Shown: positions 51,491 through 60,143 of the stretch, piece after piece
Layout of the letters: each line of letters begins with the position of its first letter
Numbering within the stretch: the first letter of the stretch is position 1
Assembly (NCBI RefSeq): GCF_049673005.1
Contig: NZ_JBATXB010000033.1
Coordinates: 19,377-83,376 of the forward strand
DNA length: 64,000 nucleotides
Origin: Carnobacterium_A sp049673005
GTDB lineage: Bacteria; Bacillota; Bacilli; Lactobacillales; Carnobacteriaceae
Reading direction: 5' to 3'
Made by a program: the position numbers and the translations under genes
Notes under the pieces: generated by a model
Told to the model about the DNA's origin: nothing
Database searches by the model: none
Seen by the model: only the letters and a program-made list of their open reading frames with translations

Positions 51491-53167
51491 TTATTTTCCG
51501 TCTACATAAGCCCATTTGTATGAATATTCAGCTCCTACTAAGTGAGCAGCAATATCTTTAACATATGGTTTCTCTAAAACAGAATTGTAACGTTGATATA
51601 TTGGTGCGATTCCAGCTGTTTCCATCAGAATTTTCTCTGCATCTAACATACCATTCCAACGTTCTTCTAAGTTTTCAACTTCGCTTAAAGAACTCTTGAT
51701 TAAAGCGTCATATTCGTCATTAGCAAAACTTGATTTGTTGTTGCCATTATCTGAAGCAAATAACTCTAAGAAGTTAATTGGGTCAGCGTAATCAGCACCC
51801 CATCCAGACATTTCCATATCGTAATCTTGTTTAGTATCTGCTTCTAAACGAACTTTAAATGGAACACTGCGTAATGTAATATCTAAATCAGGTAGATTTT
51901 GAGTTAACTGGCCTTGCATATACTCAAGAGATTTCTTAGCATTTTCGCCATCGTCTCCAAGAATTTCTAACGTAAGACTATCTTTACCAATTTCTTCTAA
52001 TCCTTTTGCAAAATGTTTTTGCGCTTCTTCAACATTAAATTCTAATAAATCACCATTTTGATCACGGAAATCTTTACCAGTATCTGGATCAACAGCTAAT
52101 CCTTGAGGTACTAAGCCGTTAGCTGGTAAAGAACCATTTTGTAAAACAGTTTTAGCATAAGCTTCTTTATCAAAAGCCATTGCAATACCCTTACGGATAT
52201 TTTCGTTAGCTAAATCAGTTTTCTCACCATCGCGCTCTTGGTTAAATTTGAAGTAGAAAACAGATGAAGTTGGTTCAACACGTAAATCTTCATTATCTTG
52301 TTGAGTTTGCACATATTCTCCAGATAATCTCATACGGTCAATACCGCCAGTTTCATATAAGTTTAATGCCGTTGAAGTTTCTTTAACTACGTCAAAATTG
52401 ATTGTATCCAATTTAACATTGTCTACATCCCAATAATCTTCGTTCTTTTGGTAAACCCAGCTCAATCCTGTTCCGTCCCATTCTGTTAAAGTAAATGGTC
52501 CGTTATAAACTAGACTATCACTGTTTGAGGCAAATTTGTCACCTAACTCTTCAACATAAGCTTGATTTTGAGGATAATACATAGGTAGAGTTAACAAATC
52601 TTTGAAGTAAGGTACCGCACGAACTAATTTAACCTCAAGAGTTTTTTCATCTATCGCTTTTGCTCCTAGTTCACTTGGTTCTTTTTCTCCATTAATAATT
52701 TCTGTTGCATTTACAACGATATCTTGAATCATATAATTATATGCAGCTGCAACCGTAGGATCTGACAATCTTTGCCATGCATAAACAAAGTCAGCAGCAG
52801 TAACAGGGTCTCCATTAGACCAGTTTGCATCATCTCTAATTTTAAATGTATAAGTTAGATTATCTTCACTAACTTCTGGCTCAGCCTCTAGCATACCTAA
52901 AACAAGTTCACCTTCTAAACCTTGACGATAAAGTCCTTCAAAAACGTTATTCATTACGTTACCACCAACTACGTCTGTATTTAAAACAGAATCCATTGTT
53001 GGAATTTCTCCACTTTCAATTAAATTAAGTACTTGTTCCTCATCTAGTTTACTATCTGTTGCTTTTGAAGAAGTATCTTCACCATCAGTTCCTCCGCCAC
53101 AAGCCGCCAACAACAAGGCAGACGTTGCAGTAATACCAAGCAAGCTCAACATTTTATTTTTTTTCAT
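51491..53167 (-). CDS. oppA: Peptide ABC transporter substrate-binding lipoprotein, copy 2
   Basis: 558 residues. Signal peptide MKKNKMLSLLGITATSALLL with lipobox LLAACGG (Cys at about 22), a Gly/Asp/Ser linker, then SBP_bac_5. A tandem paralogue of the gene at 49646; differences cluster in the linker and in surface loops, while the ligand-side segments such as PTSSVFYFKFNQERDGE are shared. AGGGGG precedes the ATG. Separate promoter and terminator. Confidence 0.93.
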   Translation of the reverse strand: MKKNKMLSLLGITATSALLLAACGGGTDGEDTSSKATDSKLDEEQVLNLIESGEIPTMDSVLNTDVVGGNVMNNVFEGLYRQGLEGELVLGMLEAEPEVSEDNLTYTFKIRDDANWSNGDPVTAADFVYAWQRLSDPTVAAAYNYMIQDIVVNATEIINGEKEPSELGAKAIDEKTLEVKLVRAVPYFKDLLTLPMYYPQNQAYVEELGDKFASNSDSLVYNGPFTLTEWDGTGLSWVYQKNEDYWDVDNVKLDTINFDVVKETSTALNLYETGGIDRMRLSGEYVQTQQDNEDLRVEPTSSVFYFKFNQERDGEKTDLANENIRKGIAMAFDKEAYAKTVLQNGSLPANGLVPQGLAVDPDTGKDFRDQNGDLLEFNVEEAQKHFAKGLEEIGKDSLTLEILGDDGENAKKSLEYMQGQLTQNLPDLDITLRSVPFKVRLEADTKQDYDMEMSGWGADYADPINFLELFASDNGNNKSSFANDEYDALIKSSLSEVENLEERWNGMLDAEKILMETAGIAPIYQRYNSVLEKPYVKDIAAHLVGAEYSYKWAYVDGK

Positions 53168-53206
53168 ATTGTTTTCCCCCTGTTTTTTATATTATACAAA
53201 TTTCTG

Positions 53207-53232
53207 TATGAGTGAATATTAGTTTACTCATA
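53207..53232. repeat. Hairpin/palindrome at the oppA copy 2 transcription start
   Basis: TATGAGT (53207-53213) and ACTCATA (53226-53232) are perfect arms, extended by three more pairs with one G-U. The predicted start point (about 53228) falls inside it, so it may be an operator or a 5'-end mRNA-stabilising hairpin. Confidence 0.45.
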
Positions 53233-53234
53233 TA

Positions 53235-53263
53235 ATTCTATCATCTTATTCTCATTTAATCAA
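53235..53263 (-). promoter_or_regulatory. Promoter of oppA copy 2
   Basis: TTGATT (53263-53258), 17-nt spacer, TAGAAT (53240-53235) on the minus strand. Confidence 0.8.
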
Positions 53264-53428
53264 TACGTTTTTTCATAATTCACTAATAATATAATAATAT
53301 TGTTAGTTTAATTAAAAATAAGTTTGATTTATAAATGGAGATGACTGTAAAAGCTCTTCATCATTAGTGATGTATCAACATAACCAAAATTTTCTCTCTT
53401 AGATAAACATATTTAAACAATACAAAAA

Positions 53429-53458
53429 AAAGACTAGAACAGTTAAGTTCTAATCTTT
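53429..53458 (-). terminator. Terminator of infC-rpmI-rplT
   Basis: AAAGACTAGAAC (53429-53440) and GTTCTAATCTTT (53447-53458) pair with one G-U in the minus-strand RNA, then a run of T. Confidence 0.82.
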
Positions 53459-53472
53459 AAATGTTTTTAAAA

Positions 53473-53832
53473 TTATTTGCCTAAAGCAATTTTAGCTTGC
53501 TCTGTTAATGCTGTAAACGCTGCTGCATCTGTAACAGCAATATCAGCTAACATTTTACGGTTGATATCAATCTCAGCCAATTTAAGACCGTGCATGAATG
53601 TGCTATAGCTCATGTTGTTTATACGAGCTGCTGCATTGATACGAGCAATCCATAATTTACGGAAATCGCGTTTCTTTTGACGACGATCTCTGTATGCATA
53701 TTGATAAGACTTCATTACTGCTTGTTTAGATACTTTGAATAAAGTATGTTTTGAACCATAATAACCTTTTGCTAATTTTAATATTTTTTTGTGACGTTTA
53801 CGAGTAACCGTCCCACCTTTAACACGTGGCAT
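53473..53832 (-). CDS. rplT: 50S ribosomal protein L20
   Basis: 119 residues, normal length: MPRVKGGTVTRKRHKKILKLAKGYYG... The basic N-terminal extension and RINAAARINNMSYSTFMHGLKLA core are complete. L20 is an early 23S assembly protein and, in Bacillus, represses its own operon by binding the infC leader. AGGAGG precedes the ATG. Last gene of the operon. Confidence 0.98.
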   Translation of the reverse strand: MPRVKGGTVTRKRHKKILKLAKGYYGSKHTLFKVSKQAVMKSYQYAYRDRRQKKRDFRKLWIARINAAARINNMSYSTFMHGLKLAEIDINRKMLADIAVTDAAAFTALTEQAKIALGK

Positions 53833-53918
53833 ATTAATTTCCTCCTCGAAGATGTTTTCTTTTTAGAAAACTCTTATACATAATTATCTTTATAATTGTT
53901 ATTAAAATCTATTCAATA

Positions 53919-54116
53919 TTACCAGTTAGCTAATTGCTGACGAATACGTTTCATATCGCCTGCTGAAACCATTCCAGCTTTACGTAATTTACGTTTTTGT
54001 TTTTGAGATTTATTTGCAAACATATGGCTTGTTTTTGCGTGATGACGTTTCAATCCGCCATTACCTGTTCTTTTGAATCGTTTAGCTGATCCACGGTGTG
54101 TTTTTTGTTTTGGCAT
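53919..54116 (-). CDS. rpmI: 50S ribosomal protein L35
   Basis: 65 residues, KQKTHRGSAKRFKRTGNGGLKR at the start, HAKTSHMFANKSQKQKRKLR and a C-terminal DMKRIRQQLANW. Normal length and highly basic. AAGGAGG precedes the ATG. Between infC and rplT in the standard order. Confidence 0.98.
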   Translation of the reverse strand: MPKQKTHRGSAKRFKRTGNGGLKRHHAKTSHMFANKSQKQKRKLRKAGMVSAGDMKRIRQQLANW

Positions 54117-54140
54117 TATTTTTTCCTCCTTAAAATACTC

Positions 54141-54662
54141 TTACTTTTCAGTTTTTGGTGCTAAAATCAAGAACATACTACGTCCATCCATCTTAGCGGC
54201 TGATTCAATACTAGCAATATCGGCTGTTTCTAGCGCTAATCGATCTAAAACCTTTTTACCAATCTCTTTATGAGTAATGGCACGTCCTTTAAAACGAATA
54301 GATGCTTTAACTTTATCTCCTTTTTCAAGGAACTTACGGGCATTGCGTAATTTTGTATTGAAATCATTCAAATCAATTGTTGGACTTAAACGAACTTCTT
54401 TAAGACCGACTATTTTTTGATGTTTACGGGCTTCACGTTCTTTTTTCTGTTGCTCAAAACGGAACTTACCATAATCCATAATACGTGCTACGGGTGGTTT
54501 TGCTGTTGGAGCAACTAAGACTAAGTCTAAGTTTTCTGCTTCTGCAATTGCCAATGCTTCACTCTTGGTTTTAAGCCCAAGTTGGTCACCATTACTACCT
54601 ATAACGCGCAATTCACGTGCACGAATGCCGTCATTTACCATCATATCTTTTGCTATGGTCAT
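54141..54662 (-). CDS. infC: Translation initiation factor IF-3
   Basis: About 171-173 residues. N-domain NDGIRARELRVIGSNGDQLG, linker FRFEQQKKEREARKHQK, C-domain EVRLSPTIDLNDFNTKLRNA and GDKVKASIRFKGRAITHKE. The ATG at 54662 is only 3 nt after GGAGG, too close; an in-frame ATA at 54656 lies 9 nt after it and is likely the true start, in line with the rare AUU/AUA/AUC starts used for infC control elsewhere. First gene after an L20-type leader. Confidence 0.95.
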   Translation of the reverse strand: MTIAKDMMVNDGIRARELRVIGSNGDQLGLKTKSEALAIAEAENLDLVLVAPTAKPPVARIMDYGKFRFEQQKKEREARKHQKIVGLKEVRLSPTIDLNDFNTKLRNARKFLEKGDKVKASIRFKGRAITHKEIGKKVLDRLALETADIASIESAAKMDGRSMFLILAPKTEK

Positions 54663-54700
54663 ACACCTCCATTAGATTTGAGAGAAAGAACAGCAGAAAA

Positions 54701-54838
54701 ATAGGCAAGTTCGCAATGAACTCGCCTATAAATAATTTCCAACTTACGCCTTACGTAAGTTATCATCGTTTATATCTAGCCCAGAGACTTTTAGTCAACT
54801 TAGGCGAGAAGCGAGTGCTTCTGCTTTGTTTTCTCAAC
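54701..54838 (-). promoter_or_regulatory. L20-type ribosomal protein leader with attenuator (infC operon)
   Basis: The transcript leader carries several hairpins: AACTTACG/CGTAAGTT (in 54741-54761) and a terminator-like stem ATAGGCGAGTTC/GAACTTGCCTAT (54729-54701) followed by TTTTT, 40 nt before infC. This fits the known L20 leader of Firmicutes, in which L20 binding stabilises the terminator. The alternative structure cannot be drawn with certainty by eye. Confidence 0.75.
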
Positions 54839-54844
54839 TTTTAA

Positions 54845-54873
54845 ATTGTAACACGACTTATTAGTTTTGTAAA
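54845..54873 (-). promoter_or_regulatory. Promoter of infC-rpmI-rplT
   Basis: TTTACA (54873-54868), 17-nt spacer, TACAAT (54850-54845), starting just past the thrS stop codon. Confidence 0.75.
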
Positions 54874-54876
54874 CCT

Positions 54877-56814
54877 TTAACGACTGAAATTTTCTATTTC
54901 TATTCTAATTTCTTTAAGATACTCTTCTAAATCTACTACTTGAGTTGATTTCTCACCATATTTACGTACAGCTACTGTAGAATTTAATACTTCATCATCT
55001 CCAACAACTAACTGATAAGGGATTTTTTGTGTTTGTGAAGATCGAATCTTATATCCCATTTTCTCATTACGATCATCGACATCAACTCGCATCCCAATTG
55101 ATTCCATTTTACTTTTGATATCATAAGCATAATCAGTATGAAGTCCTAGATTAACTGGAATAATAGTTGCTTGAACAGGGGCTAACCATGTAGGAAAAGC
55201 TCCTTTATATTCTTCTATTAGATAAGCAACAAAACGTTCCATAGTTGAGACAATTCCACGGTGAATCACAACAGGTCGATGAGTATTTTCTCCATCTTCG
55301 CCAACATAAGTTAAATCAAATCTTTCAGGCAGCAAAAAATCTAATTGAATAGTTGAAAGTGTCTCCTCAACTCCGATTGCTGTTTTAACTAATACATCTA
55401 ATTTTGGACCATAAAATGCTGCTTCTCCTTCTGCTTCAAAATAGTCTAATTGTTTTTCATCCATTGCATCTTTGATCATTTTTTGAGCTTTTTCCCACAT
55501 CGCATCATCATCAAAATATTTATCTGTATTCTTAGGATCTCTGTAACTTAAACGAAAACGGTAGTCTTTGATATTAAAATCTTCATATACCGCTAGCATA
55601 AGTTCAACCGTACGCAAAAACTCTTCTTGAATTTGATCTGGTCGTACAAATGTGTGCCCATCGTTTAAAGTCATTTCTCGTACGCGTTGTAAACCAGAAA
55701 GGGCACCACTTTTCTCATAACGGTGCATTTGACCTAGTTCGGCAATTCTAATAGGTAACTCGCGGTAACTGTGAACATCATTTTTATAAACCATCATGTG
55801 ATGAGGACAATTCATTGGACGCAATACCAACATCTCTCCTTCACCCATATCCATTGGCGGGAACATATCCTCATGGTAGTGATCCCAGTGCCCTGAAGTT
55901 TTATATAAATTTACATCAGCTAAAACCGGTGTATAGACATGTTGGTAGCCTAGGCTAATTTCACGATCTGTGATGTATCGTTCAATTGTACGTCGAATTG
56001 TCGCCCCTTTTGGTAACCAAAAAGGCAGACCCGAACCTACTTCTGGTGAAATCATAAATAAATCTAATTCTTTTCCTAGTTTACGATGATCTCGTAACTT
56101 AGCTTCTTCACGCATTTGTAAAAACTCTTTTAAAGCTTTTTTATCAAAAAATGCTGTTCCATAGATACGTTGCATCATTTTATTATCTGAGTTGCCTCTC
56201 CAATAAGCTCCAGCAAGCGATAAAAGTTTAAATACTTGTATTCTTCCTGTTGTTGGAACATGGACTCCGCGACACAAATCAACAAAATCTCCTTGAGTGT
56301 ATACGGTAATTTGTTCATCTTCGGGTAATGCTGTTATTAACTCCACTTTGTAAGGATCTTCACTGAATAACTCAAGAGCTTCAGAGCGGGTTAATTCTTT
56401 ACGGATAATTGGGTTATTCTCTTTAACAATTGTCATCATTTCTGCTTCAATACGTGGTAAATCTTCTTCAGTAATTGGTGTTTCTGTATCAGTATCATAG
56501 TAGTACCCAGAATCAATTGCAGGCCCTACACCAAATTTAATGTCAGGATACAGTCTTCTTAAGGCATTCGCCATTAAATGAGCAGTCGAATGGCGAACGA
56601 TTTGTAAAGCATCTTCATGATCTGGAGTAATAATTTCTAATAGTCCGTTTTCTTCAAGCGGTTGACTATAATCTACAAGTTCACCATTAAATTTTCCTGC
56701 TAATCCTTTCTTTGCTAACCCTTTACTTATACTTTCAGCTACTTCTTTTGTTGAAATACCTTTAGGCATTATCTTTTCTGCACCATCAGGTAGAGTGATT
56801 TTTATTTCTGACAT
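54877..56814 (-). CDS. thrS: Threonine-tRNA ligase
   Basis: 645 residues, full length: TGS domain (IKITLPDGAEKIMPKGISTKEV), editing domain (HSTAHLMANALRRLYPD; DLCRGVHVPTTG), class II core with MNCPHHMMVYK (zinc Cys) and VIHRGIVSTMERFVAYLIE, then the anticodon-binding domain (ATIIPVN...). The ATG at 56814 follows GGAGG by 9 nt; 56835 is too early. Under a T-box leader at 56861-57135. Confidence 0.97.
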   Translation of the reverse strand: MSEIKITLPDGAEKIMPKGISTKEVAESISKGLAKKGLAGKFNGELVDYSQPLEENGLLEIITPDHEDALQIVRHSTAHLMANALRRLYPDIKFGVGPAIDSGYYYDTDTETPITEEDLPRIEAEMMTIVKENNPIIRKELTRSEALELFSEDPYKVELITALPEDEQITVYTQGDFVDLCRGVHVPTTGRIQVFKLLSLAGAYWRGNSDNKMMQRIYGTAFFDKKALKEFLQMREEAKLRDHRKLGKELDLFMISPEVGSGLPFWLPKGATIRRTIERYITDREISLGYQHVYTPVLADVNLYKTSGHWDHYHEDMFPPMDMGEGEMLVLRPMNCPHHMMVYKNDVHSYRELPIRIAELGQMHRYEKSGALSGLQRVREMTLNDGHTFVRPDQIQEEFLRTVELMLAVYEDFNIKDYRFRLSYRDPKNTDKYFDDDAMWEKAQKMIKDAMDEKQLDYFEAEGEAAFYGPKLDVLVKTAIGVEETLSTIQLDFLLPERFDLTYVGEDGENTHRPVVIHRGIVSTMERFVAYLIEEYKGAFPTWLAPVQATIIPVNLGLHTDYAYDIKSKMESIGMRVDVDDRNEKMGYKIRSSQTQKIPYQLVVGDDEVLNSTVAVRKYGEKSTQVVDLEEYLKEIRIEIENFSR

Positions 56815-56860
56815 AATTTTCTTCCTCCAATTCATTTATATTAAAAAAATAAAAAAAAAT

Positions 56861-56892
56861 CCCTTTTATGCTAATTGCTTAACATAAAAGGG
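56861..56892 (-). terminator. T-box leader terminator of thrS
   Basis: CCCTTTTATG (56861-56870) and CATAAAAGGG (56883-56892), perfect 10-bp stem, followed on the minus strand by a long T run. Its upstream arm overlaps the end of the T-box antiterminator. Confidence 0.92.
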
Positions 56893-57135
56893 ACGACAAA
56901 GTCGTGGTTCCACCCAAGTTCAGAATCCTATAGCAATATAAACAAGCGTTCATACTGTAGAATTCACTCTTAGCTGATAACATTAGCTAAATGACCTCTG
57001 CTACTTAAAGATAGTTCACAGGGATACTCAAAAGTGGTAAAAACAAGGACTATTCAGGAAACTTCCAGCCATGGTCTCCTTCTCTTAAAGAACGTTTTCT
57101 TATTTTTTTGTCTTTTTCAAAGATTTTTATCTATT
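56861..57135 (-). promoter_or_regulatory. T-box riboswitch controlling thrS
   Basis: On the minus strand the T-box sequence TGGGTGGAACCACG (56916-56903) stands before a CGTCCC and the terminator. Stem I features occur upstream (AAGAGAAGGAGACC near 57090, a TTAGCT/AGCTAA stem at about 56970-56992). A candidate threonine specifier, ACU followed by A, lies at 57015-57013. Uncharged tRNA-Thr would stabilise the antiterminator and raise thrS expression. The class is certain; the specifier is provisional. Confidence 0.92.
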
Positions 57136-57141
57136 GATACT

Positions 57142-57170
57142 ATTAAAACAGATTTAATGTTAAAAATCAA
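57142..57170 (-). promoter_or_regulatory. Promoter of the thrS T-box transcript
   Basis: TTGATT (57170-57165), 17-nt spacer, TTTAAT (57147-57142); the start would fall near 57135. The 45-60 nt between it and dnaI show no clear terminator. Confidence 0.65.
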
Positions 57171-57214
57171 GTCACTATTAAGCTCATCTTACTACCGCAA
57201 TAAAAAAAATGATT

Positions 57215-58141
57215 TTAAGATAACCTACGATTTTTCCCTGTCATCTCTAATTCTTTAGACAAATATCTTATTCGTTCCATTATACGCTGTGCCTTAAGCG
57301 GCTCATCTTCTCCTCTTTGTGTTACTCTTAAATGTTCATCACCTAAGTGTTTCATATCAAGATTGGATGAAAAGAAAGTTGGCAATTGTTCTTGCATTCG
57401 GTACTGTAAAATTACTCCTAAGACATCATCTCGTATCCAACTAGACATTGAATCTGCTCCAATGTCATCTAGCATTAGAATAGAAGCTTTTTTTACAGCT
57501 TCTAATTTTTCTCCGGTAGTATTCTGTCCAATAGCTTGTTTCATTTCAACCGCAAAAGAAGGAAAATGCATCAATGTGGATGGGTATCCTTTTTCTGCTA
57601 ACTCGTGAGCGATTGCTCCTAATAAAAATGATTTCCCTACACCAAATGGCCCGTATAAATAAAGCCCTTGGTGAAATCCCTTAGGTTCTTCTAAATAATC
57701 TCCAATAAAGTCATATGCAGCAGTAATTGCTTTTGCACGCATATCGGTTATATGGAATTGTTCAAATGTTGCAGTTCTTACATCTTTAGGCATATCCATT
57801 GAATGAATTCGATTTTTAATCGCCTGTTCCTTTTGTTTAGCAATTAATTCAGAGGTAGGCACGTAAGACACATCTATAAAATGATAATTCATAATCAGTT
57901 GTGGCTTATAACCTGGAGCCATCATTCCTACCTTCTCATGGTATTTTTTCTTTTCATTTACAAATTCATATAATTTTGCATAACTTTTCATTATTGATTC
58001 TTGAGTCAACATTTCTTTGTTTTTTTCAATAAAATTCTGAACATCTGAATCATTCAAAACTTCTTGAATAAGGTTTTCATATTGTTCAGATAAATTTCGA
58101 TCTTTTAGCATTTTCGTTAGATTTTTACCCATATCTTCCAT
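57215..58141 (-). CDS. dnaI: Primosomal protein DnaI (helicase loader)
   Basis: 308 residues. N-terminal helicase-binding domain, then an AAA+ ATPase with Walker A GLYLYGPFGVGKSFLLGAIA, Walker B SILMLDDIGAD, and the arginine-finger region RVTQRGEDEPLKAQRIMERI. Loads the replicative helicase with DnaB/DnaD. Its start lies 3 bp beyond the dnaB stop, so translation is coupled. AAGG stands 10 nt before the ATG. Confidence 0.95.
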   Translation of the reverse strand: MEDMGKNLTKMLKDRNLSEQYENLIQEVLNDSDVQNFIEKNKEMLTQESIMKSYAKLYEFVNEKKKYHEKVGMMAPGYKPQLIMNYHFIDVSYVPTSELIAKQKEQAIKNRIHSMDMPKDVRTATFEQFHITDMRAKAITAAYDFIGDYLEEPKGFHQGLYLYGPFGVGKSFLLGAIAHELAEKGYPSTLMHFPSFAVEMKQAIGQNTTGEKLEAVKKASILMLDDIGADSMSSWIRDDVLGVILQYRMQEQLPTFFSSNLDMKHLGDEHLRVTQRGEDEPLKAQRIMERIRYLSKELEMTGKNRRLS

Positions 58142-58144
58142 CTA

Positions 58145-59587
58145 TTACTCACCTTCTTTTCCAAAGCTTTGAATTTTTTTCAATCTATCCATAAAAGCTT
58201 GTTTTTCAATTTCACTCATAGGTTTTTCAATTTTTTCTACATTCCCATCTTTAGCCCATTCCGGAAGAGTTTCAGTTCTTATTTTGTTGTTATTCCCGTA
58301 ATTAGAAGAAGGGTAACGCGAATATTGTTTTTTTTGTGCTTGCTCTATTTTTTCAGCGTTTTCTTGATACATTGTTTTAACTTTTTGAAGAGCTTTTTCA
58401 GGCGAAACAACTTTATTTTGAGCCCAATCATTTGAAATTTTATAAGCCAGTGATTTTTCAAAGATAGGGTTGTCTCTAATTGCCAATATATAGTGAATCA
58501 GTATATTGATAACTGAAGTGGGTAAATTAGCTTTAGTAAGTATTTCTTGTAAAGTCCATTCTTCATTTTTTGTAACATATCCGCCTTTTTGTTTTTTTAT
58601 AGACGTCATAAAATCAAAAGGACTTATTTCTTCACTAGCCTCAACTAAATTTATTTCGCTATCAGTTAACCCTTCTTGTCTTAAATAAGCGAGACGATTT
58701 TTTTGCTGCTTCTTATCGGCTTGAATATCTATCTCAACAATATCTTCTAATTTAACTTTATCTTGCTTCACATCATGGTATTGACGGTAGACGATATTTT
58801 TCAATTTACGTTCATCTACACTACCTGTATCAATATCACTTGCTTCTAAAACATATTGTTGCATATCAAGCTCGTTGATGCCATACATTGTATGTAGCAC
58901 CAGTATCGCAGACTCTAGTTCTTTAGTGATAGCTGACCGATTAATATAATGCTTATTGAGACCGGCATAGAAAAACTTGAAATCAAATGTTTGTGAATCA
59001 AGTACTGGACCATCAGGAATATTTTCTCCTACTAATTCTAAAGATTCCTTTAACGTTTCACTTTCTCGTTTTAGTAAGTTTGCATCGAAGCGGTAAACAT
59101 CTAAAAATGATTTTGTAATTTCTTCGTAATGTTCTTTATCAAATGAAGAAATAGTAAAGCGATTTCTTAGATTTTTAAATTTACGGCTTCCAACAGTTTC
59201 TAACAGAAGCAAACTTAACAAGTCGTCTCTAAAGAATGTGGCACTTGACTGAGGTGAAAGCAATTCATAAATATAAATTTTATCTGATTGAGAACTTTTC
59301 AAATAACTTTTTAACAACCCAATTGCTTCCAATTTTATTCTTGCTTGATACAATTCAGGTATTCCAATGTTTAGTAATGTTAATAATTCAGAATGTAATA
59401 TGCCATTACTCCAGTACGTTTCTTCACCAACTTCTGTCCATAATGTCATATAAAGACTATAAGCATTAGACCCAATTAGAGGCTGGTAAAGAAAAGTAAG
59501 GATTTTTCGGTCTACATCTGAAAGTTGGGCATTTTGCCGGACCAAGAATCCATCTTTAGGACTCATGTTTTTCCACGGATAATTCAA
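58145..59587 (-). CDS. dnaB: Replication initiation/membrane attachment protein DnaB
   Basis: 480 residues of the Firmicute DnaB/DnaD family. The N-terminal winged-helix half holds LSDVDRKILTFLYQPLIGSNAYSLYMTLW; the C-terminal DnaD-like half holds LQEILTKANLPTSVINILIHYIL followed by a Gln/Lys-rich tail. Acts with DnaD and DnaI in primosome loading. The start is a TTG at 59587, which aligns the N-terminus with Bacillus DnaB; the next ATG is seven codons on. Confidence 0.93.
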   Translation of the reverse strand: MNYPWKNMSPKDGFLVRQNAQLSDVDRKILTFLYQPLIGSNAYSLYMTLWTEVGEETYWSNGILHSELLTLLNIGIPELYQARIKLEAIGLLKSYLKSSQSDKIYIYELLSPQSSATFFRDDLLSLLLLETVGSRKFKNLRNRFTISSFDKEHYEEITKSFLDVYRFDANLLKRESETLKESLELVGENIPDGPVLDSQTFDFKFFYAGLNKHYINRSAITKELESAILVLHTMYGINELDMQQYVLEASDIDTGSVDERKLKNIVYRQYHDVKQDKVKLEDIVEIDIQADKKQQKNRLAYLRQEGLTDSEINLVEASEEISPFDFMTSIKKQKGGYVTKNEEWTLQEILTKANLPTSVINILIHYILAIRDNPIFEKSLAYKISNDWAQNKVVSPEKALQKVKTMYQENAEKIEQAQKKQYSRYPSSNYGNNNKIRTETLPEWAKDGNVEKIEKPMSEIEKQAFMDRLKKIQSFGKEGE

Positions 59588-59612
59588 ATGCCTTCACACC
59601 CTTCTAATTCAT

Positions 59613-60092
59613 TCAATCTTTACTCGATTTTTTTTCAGACTTCTTTTTTTCAAGCTCTTGTAATTCAGTTAAAAACACACTCATATCTTTAAATTGACGG
59701 TAAACACTTGCAAAGCGAATATAAGCCACATCATCTACCTCAACTAATTTTTCCATGATGTATTCACCAATTATAGCTGAAGAAATTTCATTTTCGCCTA
59801 GGCTTCTGATTTTATTTTCTACTTCGTCTACTATTCTCTCTACTTGCTCTATCGCAACTGGTCGTTTTTCACATGATCGAATAATCCCCCGTAATATTTT
59901 TTCACGGTTAAATTCTTCTCTGGTTCCATTTTTTTTGATAACGAGTAACGGTGCTTGTTCTACTCTTTCAAAGGTTGTAAATCTGAAACTACACGCTTCA
60001 CATTCTCTTCTTCTGCGAATAGCCCTTCCATCATCTGCGGGACGACTATCGACAACTCTGGAACCATTATTTTGACAGCGAGGACATTGCAC
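59613..60092 (-). CDS. nrdR: Transcriptional repressor NrdR
   Basis: 159 residues: zinc ribbon CPRCQNNGSRVVDSR...CEACSFRFTTFER, then ATP-cone (VIKKNGTREEFNREKILRGI). Represses ribonucleotide reductase genes when dATP is high. The start is GTG at 60092 with AAGG upstream. Placed between coaE and dnaB as in Bacillus; two overlapping promoters lie at 60144-60183. The lysine/serine-rich tail is a usual feature. Confidence 0.95.
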   Translation of the reverse strand: MQCPRCQNNGSRVVDSRPADDGRAIRRRRECEACSFRFTTFERVEQAPLLVIKKNGTREEFNREKILRGIIRSCEKRPVAIEQVERIVDEVENKIRSLGENEISSAIIGEYIMEKLVEVDDVAYIRFASVYRQFKDMSVFLTELQELEKKKSEKKSSKD

Positions 60093-60143
60093 TATTCATC
60101 ATCCTTTTTTTATAGTTTTCTTTAGAAATAGATTATTTGACTT

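Larger units (their letters stand above)
53168..53428. other. oppA copy 2 upstream region; no gene
   Basis: The 305-bp gap between oppA copy 2 and rplT holds the oppA promoter (53235-53263), a hairpin at the start point (53207-53232) and the rplT terminator (53429-53458). The remainder (53264-53428) is AT-rich and shows no ORF or motif I can name. Confidence 0.6.
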
